DNA of 22,324 nucleotides from an uncultured Streptococcus sp. Its GTDB lineage: Bacteria > Bacillota > Bacilli > Lactobacillales > Streptococcaceae. Positions 7,901 to 14,639 of the stretch are shown here, one piece after another. The notes beneath the pieces were generated by a model, which had not been told where the DNA came from, searched no databases, and was given only the letters and a program-made list of their open reading frames with translations. Position 1 is the first letter of the stretch. Every line of letters starts with the position of its first letter. A program made the position numbers and the translations under genes. The stretch spans positions 1-22,324 of the forward strand of contig CAJZGT010000006.1 in assembly GCA_916048145.1 (NCBI GenBank), read 5' to 3'.

Positions 7901-9897
7901 TAATCTTTTACAGCACCTTCATGCTCGAAGAAGAGTTTAACTGCATAGATGGTTTTTCCTGCTAGTGAGCTAAGGTCAATTTCTTCATTTGTCCAGTTGT
8001 CAGAAAGAGTCAGTTCTTTCCATGCTTCTGCATCATCGAATTTGTAGTCTGGAGTTGTAGAGAAGGCCATATAAACTTTAGAACCTTTTCCTCCCTTGTG
8101 GGCAACCCGAAGTTTGGTGTTTTCGGTCACTTCTATTTTAGTAGAATAAAGTCTCACATCCTGGTTCGTCTTACCAGCTACATCACCTGAGAATTTAAGA
8201 GAATTTCCTCCATTGTAGGCATCTGTAAAGTCATATTCTGCACGAAGTTTTTCCCCTGTTGAAGTCTGCCACCAGCGCCATGTTGGCAAGACACCTGAAA
8301 CCGAACGGTAGTTCCACTCAGAATCCTTAGAAACCTTTCCATCTACAAACCACTTTCTACCATGGCCTGTATTAAAGGAGGTAGTGAAGGTCCGGCCTAC
8401 TGCTGGTGTGCGGTCTGCAACTAAATTAGCAATCCCATACCACTCTTTGTCCGCTGGTTTTTGAGCTGTCGGATCTCCTTGGTAACCTGTGAAGAAGATA
8501 TCTTCGTTTTTATGGTAATCTTCACCTGTTTTTCCTAGACTGGTAATTGTATCTGGTGCAAAGAGTCCAAGTGACAAACGTAACTTGCCTTTTTCATCTA
8601 AGAGGGCATCCCATTTAACTTTTGTCTTATAAGAACCACCTTGTTGCAATTCCAATCCTGCAAAGACATCGTATTGGCTACGTTCCAGCCATTTTGCCAT
8701 TTCTACAGAGTGGTCATTCTTTTCCTTATTCCAGTTGAAATTGGCAAATAATTGATCCGCAGGGACCTTGTCACCTTCTTTTTGCATGAACTGGTAGTTG
8801 TAATCACCTAGACCATCTTCGTGGTAACGACCATATTTATAGGTCATGGCATCATACCAAGCATACTTGATTGGATGGTTGACTTTTGCCGCATATTCTT
8901 TTGTATAAAGCATGAATTGACGCATTTTTTCACCAAGTGGCGTTACTAAGTCACCCGTTGTTTCTTGGTTGATAAAATACCCATCAAAGCCATAGTACTT
9001 AGCAAGGTCGACAAGTTTTCGGGCAATAGGGAAGGTTCCATCCTCATCTTGTTTCAAAGCAGCAACAAATTTTTCTTGATCTGCAATACTATTAGACCAG
9101 TTGAAGAAGAGTGTACCATATACAGGAACCCCGTTACGGTGGCCTGCATCAATGACATCTGAGGTTGGGACTAGACCTTCCCAGAAGACCATTGAATCCA
9201 AGTATTGCCAGTAGTCAAAGGCGTAAGCCTTGAATTCTTCTCCACCAACAGAAGCGTGGTCTTTAGCCTTTGAGTTGGTATTTGCTAGCGCCTGAACCTT
9301 GGCTCTTCTACTTGCTTTTTCATTCACCAGCTGGCCTCTATGGCGCTTGGCTAGTTCAACTGAGGAACGATTGATGGAATCATCTTCACGCGCACCCGGT
9401 TCCCATTTCAACAAATCCTCCCAAGTATCAAATTTGATTTCTTTTGGTCGGAGACTCTTTTCTTCATTTTTAGGAACGTCTGCTAGAATTGGTTTATCTG
9501 CTTTCTTCTCAACTACTTGGGGCGCTTCCTCAGGCTTGACTCCTTCTTTGTCAGTTGGTTGAGCAGGTTTTTCAGCTTTATCCGTCGGAGCAGGCTTCGC
9601 TTCTTCTTTTTCATTAACCAAATCCGTTATTGCTGGAGTGTTTTCTGAAATTGGTTGCTCAGCTACTTTGTTCTCTGCTTCCGATAATTGTTTTTCGATA
9701 GCTGCAGTATCTGGATTAGTTGTCTCATTAGTACTTGTCGCTTGAGCGCTCGTATTTACTGCTGTGTCAGAGACTGAGAGCTGTTCGGCGAGGACTGGAC
9801 TCGTAAACAAAGCTGAACCGATCATCAAGGAACAAGCCCCGATTGACAACTTACGAATGCTGTAACGGCAACGTTTTTCATAGAATAGATCTTTCAT
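4909..9897 (-). CDS. endoD: Cell-wall-anchored endo-beta-N-acetylglucosaminidase (GH85, EndoD type)
   Basis: This 1662-residue surface enzyme should cut the GlcNAc-GlcNAc core of host N-glycans. The N-terminus has a YSIRK-type signal (YSIRKLSIG at 12-20, likely cleavage after VLA at 37), then a charged, proline-rich spacer to about 150. The GH85 catalytic domain spans about 200-560, with FDYWQYLDSMVFWEG, VPVYGTLFFNW and the catalytic GFDGYFINQE (N310 and E312, matching the Asn and Glu of published Endo-D with a 12-residue offset). A beta-sandwich (about 565-675), an Fn3-like part (684-776), a discoidin-like domain (785-935), two Ig-like repeats (1035-1115 and 1122-1202), a helical FIVAR-like part (1235-1335) and three G5-type repeats (1367-1606) follow. 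LPNTG is at 1629-1633, with a membrane span and KKREN tail for sortase. The start has AGGAGG upstream. The gene is monocistronic with a cre-controlled promoter. Confidence 0.96.
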   Translation of the reverse strand: MKDLFYEKRCRYSIRKLSIGACSLMIGSALFTSPVLAEQLSVSDTAVNTSAQATSTNETTNPDTAAIEKQLSEAENKVAEQPISENTPAITDLVNEKEEAKPAPTDKAEKPAQPTDKEGVKPEEAPQVVEKKADKPILADVPKNEEKSLRPKEIKFDTWEDLLKWEPGAREDDSINRSSVELAKRHRGQLVNEKASRRAKVQALANTNSKAKDHASVGGEEFKAYAFDYWQYLDSMVFWEGLVPTSDVIDAGHRNGVPVYGTLFFNWSNSIADQEKFVAALKQDEDGTFPIARKLVDLAKYYGFDGYFINQETTGDLVTPLGEKMRQFMLYTKEYAAKVNHPIKYAWYDAMTYKYGRYHEDGLGDYNYQFMQKEGDKVPADQLFANFNWNKEKNDHSVEMAKWLERSQYDVFAGLELQQGGSYKTKVKWDALLDEKGKLRLSLGLFAPDTITSLGKTGEDYHKNEDIFFTGYQGDPTAQKPADKEWYGIANLVADRTPAVGRTFTTSFNTGHGRKWFVDGKVSKDSEWNYRSVSGVLPTWRWWQTSTGEKLRAEYDFTDAYNGGNSLKFSGDVAGKTNQDVRLYSTKIEVTENTKLRVAHKGGKGSKVYMAFSTTPDYKFDDAEAWKELTLSDNWTNEEIDLSSLAGKTIYAVKLFFEHEGAVKDYQFNLGQLTITDNHQAPQAPTGLSVVKQSLKNAQEAEAVIQFSGNQDADFYEVYEKDGDNWRLLTGSSASTIYLPRVSRSANATGSTQELKVVAVGKNGLRSEAATTSFNWGMTVQDTTLPRPLAENIVPGATVIGSTFPNTEGGEGIEGMLNGTITSLSDKWSSGQLSGSVDIRLTQPRRVVRWVMDHAGAGGESVNDGLMNTKDFDLYYKDTDGEWKLAKEVRGNKAHVTDITLDKPITAQDWRLHVITSDNGTPWKAIRIYNWKMYETLDTESQNIPMAKVAARSLGNHQVQLGFSDVPAGATITVYDKPDSQTPIATLKTETGGDLATAPLAFDKQPTLLYYRTQLPGKEISNTLAVAIPQDERKIKSVSLEKGPRKTVYKEGEKLNLRGGTLRVQYEGGQADELINLTHSGVTVSGYDAHQKGEQNLTLQYLGLPMSGDLKVQVTGQDEGKPKEVAGLYITKKPKTDYLVGEQLDLSEGRFGVLYDDETEETHSFTDEGVEITGYDAQKTGRQTLTLHYKGHTAEFDVLVSPKAAVNDEYLKQEITAVQGRHSTLAYTFSSEDKQAVLVEKLNAAKAVAENHDASQEEVNKALNELKQAGADLDGNQRYQTAREELEGLLESVREKDSQAELIAQAEALLSSQTPTPQAFADMKEMLNKKLAFTEESHHVGSMDLSEVTPTVEVLPELVVETEKTAYERQELPNANLLKGQRQLVQKGEEGQIHRLVEVDAQSNRILRTTEVHKEAVPEITEVGTKVLSSNQPAEGVKDLVLKTPKLEIEEGTVSFERQERPNASLLKGQRQLVQVGVEGQVRHFVEVDIQGKRTHRSTEVVKEAIQEIIEVGTKVLSSNQPAEGVKDLVLETPKLEVEEVAVYFERQERPNSELLKGQRRIVQAGEERQIRRFVEVDAQGNRTLRTTEVLKEALPEIVEVGTKEEQDSQKTGQALLAIPTNEKVGKELPNTGVTRNASLVALGILGVMSGYGLLAGKKREN
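5080..5799 (-). repeat. Three tandem G5-type repeats in endoD
   Basis: The period is exactly 89 codons (267 bp), seen as YERQE, FERQE, FERQE at residues 1367, 1456 and 1545. Each unit has LLKGQR, a basic FVEVD strand, R(S/T)TEV and EVGTK. The linker EVGTKVLSSNQPAEGVKDLVL is nearly identical between units 1-2 and 2-3, and unit 3 ends at EVGTK without it. G5 modules in surface proteins are spacer or sugar-binding domains. Confidence 0.85.
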
Positions 9898-9923
9898 CTT
9901 TTCCTCCTATTAAAATAAAAATT

Positions 9924-9944
9924 AAAAGTAAGCGCTTTACTTTT
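9924..9944. promoter_or_regulatory. Palindrome with cre-like core in the endoD leader
   Basis: AAAAGTAA and TTACTTTT (9924-9931, 9937-9944) flank GCGCT. The core GTAAGCGCTTTAC resembles a cre site but matches the degenerate consensus at only about 11 of 14 positions. It lies between the start of transcription and the ribosome site of endoD, where a bound regulator could block elongation. Confidence 0.45.
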
Positions 9945-9957
9945 TTGCAAAAAGTAA

Positions 9958-9984
9958 CTGTTCTCATGACAACCATCAGAACAG
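9958..9984. repeat. Inverted repeat in the endoD 5' leader
   Basis: CTGTTCT and AGAACAG form 7-bp arms, extended by ATG/CAT after one mismatch. It lies just downstream of the expected transcription start, so it would be an early leader hairpin or an operator. There is no T-run after it. Confidence 0.4.
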
Positions 9985-9994
9985 GATCATCTTC

Positions 9995-10022
9995 ATTTTA
10001 TCCTATATGAAAGCGATGTCAA
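9995..10022 (-). promoter_or_regulatory. endoD promoter
   Basis: On the minus strand a consensus TTGACA (10017-10022) is spaced 16 bases from TAAAAT (9995-10000). The leader is therefore about 90 bases long. The -35 is overlapped by a cre site. Confidence 0.8.
10008..10021. promoter_or_regulatory. cre site (CcpA operator) on the endoD -35
   Basis: TGAAAGCGATGTCA matches the cre consensus TGWAANCGNTNWCA at all 14 positions. It covers the spacer and five of six bases of the -35, the typical repressing position for CcpA. This predicts repression of the endoglycosidase while preferred sugars are present. Confidence 0.8.
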
Positions 10023-10099
10023 TCTAATTAACATAAAAACTATAACTAGGATAATAATCAGTAAAATTTAGACATAATTCCATAAACCCACCCTTGGAA

Positions 10100-10111
10100 A
10101 GTAAATTTACT
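10100..10111. promoter_or_regulatory. 12-bp perfect palindrome in the endoD/Na-Pi divergent region
   Basis: AGTAAATTTACT is perfectly palindromic and sits between the two divergent promoters, about 50 bp upstream of the Na/Pi -35. It may be an operator, but an AT-rich palindrome of this size can arise by chance. Apart from this, the two promoters, the cre site and the leader repeats, I see nothing else in the 337-bp gap 9898-10234. Confidence 0.3.
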
Positions 10112-10162
10112 CACTATTTTTAAAGAAAGTTGCCTTTTCTTAGGAAAATTTCATCTAAACAC

Positions 10163-10191
10163 TTGTTAGATTTACTTTTATCCTTTAAAAT
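10163..10191 (+). promoter_or_regulatory. Promoter of the Na/phosphate cotransporter gene
   Basis: TTGTTA (10163-10168) and TAAAAT (10186-10191) are separated by 17 bases. The start codon is 44 bp downstream, behind a CGGAGGA ribosome site. Confidence 0.7.
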
Positions 10192-10234
10192 AGAATAGGA
10201 GAAATTCCGTTATTATTTTTCGGAGGAAAAAGAA

Positions 10235-11866
10235 ATGTCCATTAATTGGCAGGAAATTTTATTTCATTTTTTAGGTGGTCTGGGACTATTCTTATATAGT
10301 ATCAAGACCATGGGAGACGGTTTGCAACAAGCTGCTGGAGATCGCCTTCGTTTTTACATTGACAAGTACACTAGCAATCCCCTTTTAGGTGTTCTAGTCG
10401 GAATTGTCGTGACTGCCCTGATTCAGTCAAGTACAGGGGTTACAGTTATCACGGTTGGACTGGTCAGCGCTAGCCTTCTCACTCTTAGACAGGCTATCGG
10501 AATTATCATGGGAGCCAACATCGGAACCACAGTTACTTCCTTTATCATCGGTTTCAAGCTTGGTGAGTATGCTTTACCCCTGATTTTCCTTGGAACCATG
10601 TTCCTCTTCTTTACAAAAAACAGAACAGCAAACAATATCGGGCGCATCCTGTTTGGTGTAGGGGGAATCTTCTATGCTCTCAACCTCATCAGTGCAGGTA
10701 TGAGTCCTCTTAAAGATTTACCACAATTCAAGGAGTATATGGTAACCTTGGGACAAAATCCTATTTTAGGAGTTTTTGCTGGTGCAGTGATTACCGTTCT
10801 CATCCAAGCTTCTTCTGCGACAATCGGGATTTTGCAAGGTCTCTATGCAGGTGGATTCCTTGACCTTAATGGTTCTCTACCAGTTCTCTTCGGAGATAAT
10901 ATCGGAACAACCTTAACCGTTATCATCGCGGCAGCTGGAGCCAATGTCTCTGCGAAACGCGTTGCTGCAACCCACGTTACCTTTAACGTTTTAGGAACTA
11001 TTCTTTGCTTAATCTTCTTAGGCCCCTTCACTGCTATGATTGAGTACTTCCAAGCACTCCTTCATCTCTCACCTGAGATGACCATCGCCTTCTCTCACGG
11101 TGCCTTTAACGTAAGTAACACCATTGTACAATTTCCATTCATCGGAGCCTTGGCCTACTTTGTAACCAAGCTCATCCCTGGTGAAGATGAAGTTGTCAAG
11201 TACGAGCCGCTTTATCTTGATGAGCATTTGATTAAACAAGCTCCATCAATCGCTCTCGGAAATGCCAAAAAAGAACTCCTACACTTAGGAAATTATGCTT
11301 CTAAAGCCTTTGACCTTTCATACAACTACATCATTGACCTCAATGAAAAAGTTGCTGAAAAAGGACACAAGACAGAAGAAGCCATCAATACCATTGATGA
11401 AAAATTGACTCGTTACCTGATTACTCTTTCAAGCGAGACCCTTAGCCAGAAAGAAAGTGAAGTTCTGACCAACATCCTGGATTCATCCCGTGATTTGGAA
11501 CGGATTGGGGACCACGCAGAAGCTCTTCTCAACCTGACTGACTATCTTCAACGTAAAAATGTTGAGTTCTCTGAAGCTGCTTTGCAGGAATTGGCTGATA
11601 TCTATCAAAAAACCACTGGCTTTATCAAGGATGCCCTTGACAGCGTAGAAAACAATGATATTGAAAAAGCTCAAAGTCTGATTGAACGCCATAAAGAAAT
11701 CAACAATATGGAGCGTGTTCTCAGAAAGACCCACATCAAACGCCTTAATAAGGGCGAGTGTTCAACACAAGCTGGGGTCAACTTTATCGACATCATTTCC
11801 CACTACACTCGAGTGTCTGACCACGCTATGAACCTAGCTGAAAAAGTCATCGCTGAACAAATCTGA
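10235..11866 (+). CDS. Na/phosphate cotransporter family protein with PhoU-like tail
   Basis: This 543-residue membrane protein belongs to the Na/Pi cotransporter (NptA/YjbB-type) family. The membrane half (residues 1-320) contains the inverted duplication typical of the family: ALIQSSTGVT (QSS at 64-66) followed by GANIGTT (93-99), then VLIQASSATIG (191-194) followed by GDNIGTT (220-226). The cytoplasmic C-terminal third (about 340-540) is a helical PhoU-like domain with SSRDLERIGDHAE and a second HYTRVSDHAMNLAEKV helix. It is expected to move phosphate with sodium, the PhoU part sensing or gating. The ATG follows CGGAGGA. The gene is single, with its own promoter and a terminator at 11980-12008, now separated from the stop by a RUP. 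Confidence 0.93.
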   Translation: MSINWQEILFHFLGGLGLFLYSIKTMGDGLQQAAGDRLRFYIDKYTSNPLLGVLVGIVVTALIQSSTGVTVITVGLVSASLLTLRQAIGIIMGANIGTTVTSFIIGFKLGEYALPLIFLGTMFLFFTKNRTANNIGRILFGVGGIFYALNLISAGMSPLKDLPQFKEYMVTLGQNPILGVFAGAVITVLIQASSATIGILQGLYAGGFLDLNGSLPVLFGDNIGTTLTVIIAAAGANVSAKRVAATHVTFNVLGTILCLIFLGPFTAMIEYFQALLHLSPEMTIAFSHGAFNVSNTIVQFPFIGALAYFVTKLIPGEDEVVKYEPLYLDEHLIKQAPSIALGNAKKELLHLGNYASKAFDLSYNYIIDLNEKVAEKGHKTEEAINTIDEKLTRYLITLSSETLSQKESEVLTNILDSSRDLERIGDHAEALLNLTDYLQRKNVEFSEAALQELADIYQKTTGFIKDALDSVENNDIEKAQSLIERHKEINNMERVLRKTHIKRLNKGECSTQAGVNFIDIISHYTRVSDHAMNLAEKVIAEQI

Positions 11867-11968
11867 TACTCTTCTAAAATCTCTTCAAACCACGTCAACG
11901 TCGTCTTGCCGTACTCAAGTACGGCCTGTGGCTAGTTTCCTAGTTTGCTCTTTGATTTTCATTGAGTA
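11867..11968 (-). repeat. RUP-like element, copy 2 (adjacent to a stop codon)
   Basis: This 102-bp unit runs from TACTCTTCTAAAATC to CATTGAGTA and is the reverse orientation of copy 1. It begins on the base after the TGA stop of the Na/Pi gene. It contains a small internal palindrome CCGTACT-CA-AGTACGG. Confidence 0.85.
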
Positions 11969-11979
11969 TAAGTACCAAG

Positions 11980-12008
11980 AAGCTATCCTGAATAGGATGG
12001 CTTTTTTC
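11980..12008 (+). terminator. Terminator of the Na/phosphate cotransporter gene
   Basis: A 10-bp stem (11980-11989 with 11994-12003, one G-U) with a GAAT loop is followed by six T residues. It lies just past the RUP. Confidence 0.88.
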
Positions 12009-12044
12009 TTCTCCTTAGCAATAGTTGCTTTTCCACCATATAGA

Positions 12045-12080
12045 AAAATGCTTTGATCCGCAATGGAATCAAAGCATTTT
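12045..12080 (-). terminator. Terminator of the pepA unit
   Basis: A 13-bp stem, AAAATGCTTTGAT with its complement (12068-12080 and 12045-12057), is followed by a T-run on the minus strand. Its upstream arm contains the stop codon of the small gene at 12069. Confidence 0.85.
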
Positions 12081-12365
12081 AAAGAGTTCGCCAAACATAA
12101 TAGCAGAAACCGCGGTTCCTCGGTACTTGGCTTCTTCTCTTTTGATAAAGCGAGCCAAGTTTATCAACTCAGGTGCCGGATGTTTGGGATTTAGGAGCAA
12201 TTCACGATTGACCAGACCTGAGAGACGAACTGCCAGCAATTGCTCATTTGTAGTAGGCAGTTTTTTAGCAGTCTCTAGGAGAGCAGCAACTAAATCTTCA
12301 CTCAAATCATGTCGAGCATGATTGTAAAGATCTTTTACAAGGCTTTCTAGGTTTGGTTCTACCAT
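12069..12365 (-). CDS. Small helical protein of unknown function, downstream of pepA
   Basis: I do not recognise this protein with confidence. From the ATG at 12365 it has 98 residues, starts MVEPNLESLVKDLYNHARHD and ends SAIMFGELFKML. It is predicted all-helical, without signal peptide or membrane span. A GTG at 12374 is in frame, but it lies inside the GGAGGTGG ribosome site, so the ATG is the better start. The four-helix look and length faintly recall enterocin-A-type immunity proteins, but no diagnostic motif is visible and no bacteriocin gene is nearby. It lies about 20 bp behind pepA and shares its terminator, so it is probably cotranscribed. Codon use is like its neighbours. Confidence 0.7.
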   Translation of the reverse strand: MVEPNLESLVKDLYNHARHDLSEDLVAALLETAKKLPTTNEQLLAVRLSGLVNRELLLNPKHPAPELINLARFIKREEAKYRGTAVSAIMFGELFKML

Positions 12366-12384
12366 CCCTACCACCTCCTTAAGT

Positions 12385-13449
12385 TTAATAATTTTTAATC
12401 AAATCAACCGTTGAACGATCCAATTTTTTCACCAAGGCTTGTAAGAAAGCTTGCGCTTCTAGGAAGTCATCCATCGCATAGAGGGTTTGGTGAGAGTGGA
12501 TATAACGAGCGCAGACACCGATTGTTGTAGATGGGACACCACCATTTTTCAGATGGGCTGCACCAGCGTCCGTTCCGCCTTTTCCACAGTAGTATTGGTA
12601 CTTGATACCAGCTTCTTCAGCCGTTGTCAAAAGGAAATCCTTCATTCCTGGGAGAAGCAAGTGACCTGGGTCGTAGAAACGAATCAAGGTTCCATCCCCA
12701 ATCTTGCCTTGGCCACCATAGACATCACCAGCTGGTGAGCAGTCAACTGCTAAGAAGACTTCTGGGTCAAATTTGGTTGTGGAAGTATGAGCTCCACGGA
12801 GACCAACTTCTTCTTGGACGTTAGAGCCAAGATAGAGTTTATTTCCCAGTTTTTGACCTGACAGAGCTTCCGCCAACTCGCTAACCATAAGAACACCGTA
12901 GCGGTTGTCCCAAGCTTTTGAGATAATATTTTTTTCATTGGCTGTCAAGATTGCAGAACTATCTGGTACGATGGTGTCGCCAGGACGGATACCAAAGCTT
13001 TCTGCCTCAGCCTTATCCACAAAACCACCATCAAAAATAATATCTGAAATAGCTGGCATGGTTGGTCCACCTGTTCCACGTGTCAAATGTGGAGGGACAG
13101 AGCCTGAGATTACAGGGATTTCACGACCATCACGTGTTAAGAGTTTAAAACGTTGGCTGCTGACAACCATAGGGTTCCAGCCACCAATTTCAACGACACG
13201 GAAAGTACCGTCTGGCTTGATCTCACTAACCATAAAACCAACTTCATCCATGTGAGAAGCGACCAGGACACGCGGTGCATCCGCAACTTCTGAATGTTTG
13301 ATACCAAAAATACCACCCAAGCCATCTGTCACCACTTCATCCACGTGCGGTGTCAACTTTTCACGAAGATAAGCACGGACAGGTGCTTCATGACCTGAGA
13401 TCGCAGCAAGTTCTGTTACTTCTTTGATTTTTGAAAATAATGTTGTCAT
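12385..13449 (-). CDS. pepA: Glutamyl aminopeptidase, M42 family
   Basis: PepA removes N-terminal acidic residues from peptides in the cytoplasm. The 354 residues are the standard length for M42 enzymes, which form dodecameric metallopeptidases. The two-metal active site can be read directly: H66 and D68 in VASHMDEVGFM, D181 in AWDNRYG, E213-E214 in NVQEEVGLRGA, D236 in AVDCSPAGD, and H318 in RYIHSHQT, with KGGTDAGA near 293. The start follows AAGGAA. A TGGTAAAAT extended -10 lies 25 bp upstream. A small gene of unknown function follows in the same unit. It is divergent from the iron-uptake operon. Confidence 0.95.
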   Translation of the reverse strand: MTTLFSKIKEVTELAAISGHEAPVRAYLREKLTPHVDEVVTDGLGGIFGIKHSEVADAPRVLVASHMDEVGFMVSEIKPDGTFRVVEIGGWNPMVVSSQRFKLLTRDGREIPVISGSVPPHLTRGTGGPTMPAISDIIFDGGFVDKAEAESFGIRPGDTIVPDSSAILTANEKNIISKAWDNRYGVLMVSELAEALSGQKLGNKLYLGSNVQEEVGLRGAHTSTTKFDPEVFLAVDCSPAGDVYGGQGKIGDGTLIRFYDPGHLLLPGMKDFLLTTAEEAGIKYQYYCGKGGTDAGAAHLKNGGVPSTTIGVCARYIHSHQTLYAMDDFLEAQAFLQALVKKLDRSTVDLIKNY

Positions 13450-13473
13450 TTCAGTTCCTTCTTTCTTTCATCC

Positions 13474-13482
13474 ATTTTACCA
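13474..13482 (-). promoter_or_regulatory. pepA promoter, extended -10
   Basis: The minus strand reads TGGTAAAAT, with TAAAAT at 13474-13479 plus the TGN extension, 25 bp upstream of the pepA start. No convincing -35 is seen. Confidence 0.5.
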
Positions 13483-13583
13483 CTTTTTATAGGAGAAGGA
13501 TAGCGGGAAGGTGGATAGATTTTTACTCTCTTTTCCTATAAAAAAGAGAAACAGATGTTCTTTCAGGAATTTTTTTATACATT

Positions 13584-13600
13584 AAATTTTCAGAAAATTT
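13584..13600. promoter_or_regulatory. Perfect inverted repeat next to the piu -35, candidate operator
   Basis: AAATTTTCAGAAAATTT has perfect 8-bp arms around a single central base and ends one base before the -35 of the iron-uptake operon. In pneumococcus piu is repressed by the orphan regulator RitR (established), which makes it a candidate binder. I cannot match the site to a RitR consensus from memory. Confidence 0.55.
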
Positions 13601-13601
13601 A

Positions 13602-13630
13602 TTGACAGATTAGAAAAATCGTGTTACAGT
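13602..13630 (+). promoter_or_regulatory. Promoter of the piu iron-uptake operon
   Basis: A consensus TTGACA (13602-13607) is spaced 17 bases from TACAGT (13625-13630). The -10 is weak, as expected for a regulated promoter. Confidence 0.7.
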
Positions 13631-13640
13631 AATATTCGCA

Positions 13641-13656
13641 GGTATCTTTCGATACC
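13641..13656 (+). promoter_or_regulatory. Leader hairpin before the first piu gene
   Basis: GGTATC-TTTC-GATACC is a perfect 6-bp inverted repeat around a 4-base loop. It lies at the expected 5' end of the mRNA and 11 bp before the ribosome site. It could stabilise the mRNA or be an operator half-site. Confidence 0.45.
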
Positions 13657-13679
13657 AAATATACATGAAAGGACGGGGT

Positions 13680-14639
13680 ATGAAACTTTCTCATTATTTA
13701 ATTGGCTTACTTCTACTCCTAGTCTTTCTCTCTATTAGCATTGGAACCAGTGATTTTTCATGGGGAAAGCTCTTTGATTTCGACCAGCAGACCTGGCTTC
13801 TCTTTCAAGAGTCCCGTCTCCCAAGAACCATCAGCATTCTCCTGACCGCCTCTAGTATGAGTATGGCAGGACTTCTCATGCAGACTATCACTCAAAATCA
13901 GTTTGCTGCTCCAAGTACAGTTGGAACCACTGAAGCTGCCAAACTAGGAATGGTATTGAGCCTCTTTGTCTTTCCATCGGCTAGTCTGACTCAAAAGATG
14001 CTCTTTGCTTTTGTTTCATCCATCGTATTTACTCTCTTCTTCCTAGCCTTTATGACCATTTTTACTGTAAAGGAAAGGTGGATGTTGCCTCTGATTGGAA
14101 TCATCTATAGCGGGATTATCGGTTCTGTGACAGAAGTTATCGCCTATCGTTTCAATCTGGTTCAGAGTATGACAGCTTGGACCCAGGGCTCCTTCTCCAT
14201 GATTCAGACTCATCAGTATGAGTGGCTCTTCTTAGGGCTCATTATCCTGATATCCGTTTGGAAATTATCCAAAACCTTTACCATCATGAATTTAGGAAAA
14301 GAAACCAGTGAAAGTTTGGGGATTTCCTACTCCTTACTTGAAAAACTAGCCCTCTTTTTGGTGGCGCTAACGACTAGTGTCACCATGATTACTGTGGGTG
14401 GCTTACCATTTCTCGGAGTTATTGTTCCCAATCTTGTTCGCAAGCGCTATGGAGATAATCTAAGTCAGACCAAACTCATCGTAGCACTGGTCGGTGCCAA
14501 TCTAGTTCTGGCTTGCGACATCCTATCCCGAGTTCTGATTCGGCCCTATGAGCTGTCTGTCAGTCTTCTACTAGGAATCATTGGTAGCCTCGTCTTTATC
14601 TTACTTCTCTGGAGAGGGGGACGAAAAGATGCAGTCTAA
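13680..14639 (+). CDS. piuB: Iron-siderophore ABC transporter permease 1 (FecCD family)
   Basis: This is a FecCD-type permease, predicted to have about nine membrane spans. Motifs include the ESRLPRTISILLTASSMSMAGLLMQ segment with the usual RLPR start, NQFAAPSTVGTTEAAKLG, and the C-terminal GGLPFLGVIVPNLVRKRYG loop that contacts the ATPase. From the ATG at 13680 it has 319 residues. I prefer this start because AAAGGA lies six bases before it, whereas the in-frame ATG at 13665 overlaps that ribosome site. It is the first gene of a four-gene operon and its end overlaps the second permease gene. The gene name follows the pneumococcal piu locus and rests on family and gene order. Confidence 0.88.
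   Translation: MKLSHYLIGLLLLLVFLSISIGTSDFSWGKLFDFDQQTWLLFQESRLPRTISILLTASSMSMAGLLMQTITQNQFAAPSTVGTTEAAKLGMVLSLFVFPSASLTQKMLFAFVSSIVFTLFFLAFMTIFTVKERWMLPLIGIIYSGIIGSVTEVIAYRFNLVQSMTAWTQGSFSMIQTHQYEWLFLGLIILISVWKLSKTFTIMNLGKETSESLGISYSLLEKLALFLVALTTSVTMITVGGLPFLGVIVPNLVRKRYGDNLSQTKLIVALVGANLVLACDILSRVLIRPYELSVSLLLGIIGSLVFILLLWRGGRKDAV

Noticed and set aside
9299..9562. Plus-strand open frame inside endoD
   Set aside because: It lies antisense to the signal and proline-rich region of endoD, with biased composition that mirrors the coding strand and no ribosome site. The other plus-strand frames in endoD, glnA and pgk are rejected for the same reason.
12025..12321. 98-residue plus-strand frame opposite the small gene behind pepA
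   Set aside because: The minus-strand gene has GGAGGTGG, operon context and a terminator; the plus-strand frame has none and begins inside the terminator hairpin.
13530..13556. CTCTTTT/AAAAGAG hairpin in the pepA-piu gap as a terminator
   Set aside because: It lies between two divergent genes, so no transcript is expected to end there; the stem is short and A/T-rich.
14581..14628. Longer start for the second permease gene
   Set aside because: It would overlap the first permease by 59 bp and has no ribosome site. The ATG at 14629 follows GGAGAGGGGG.
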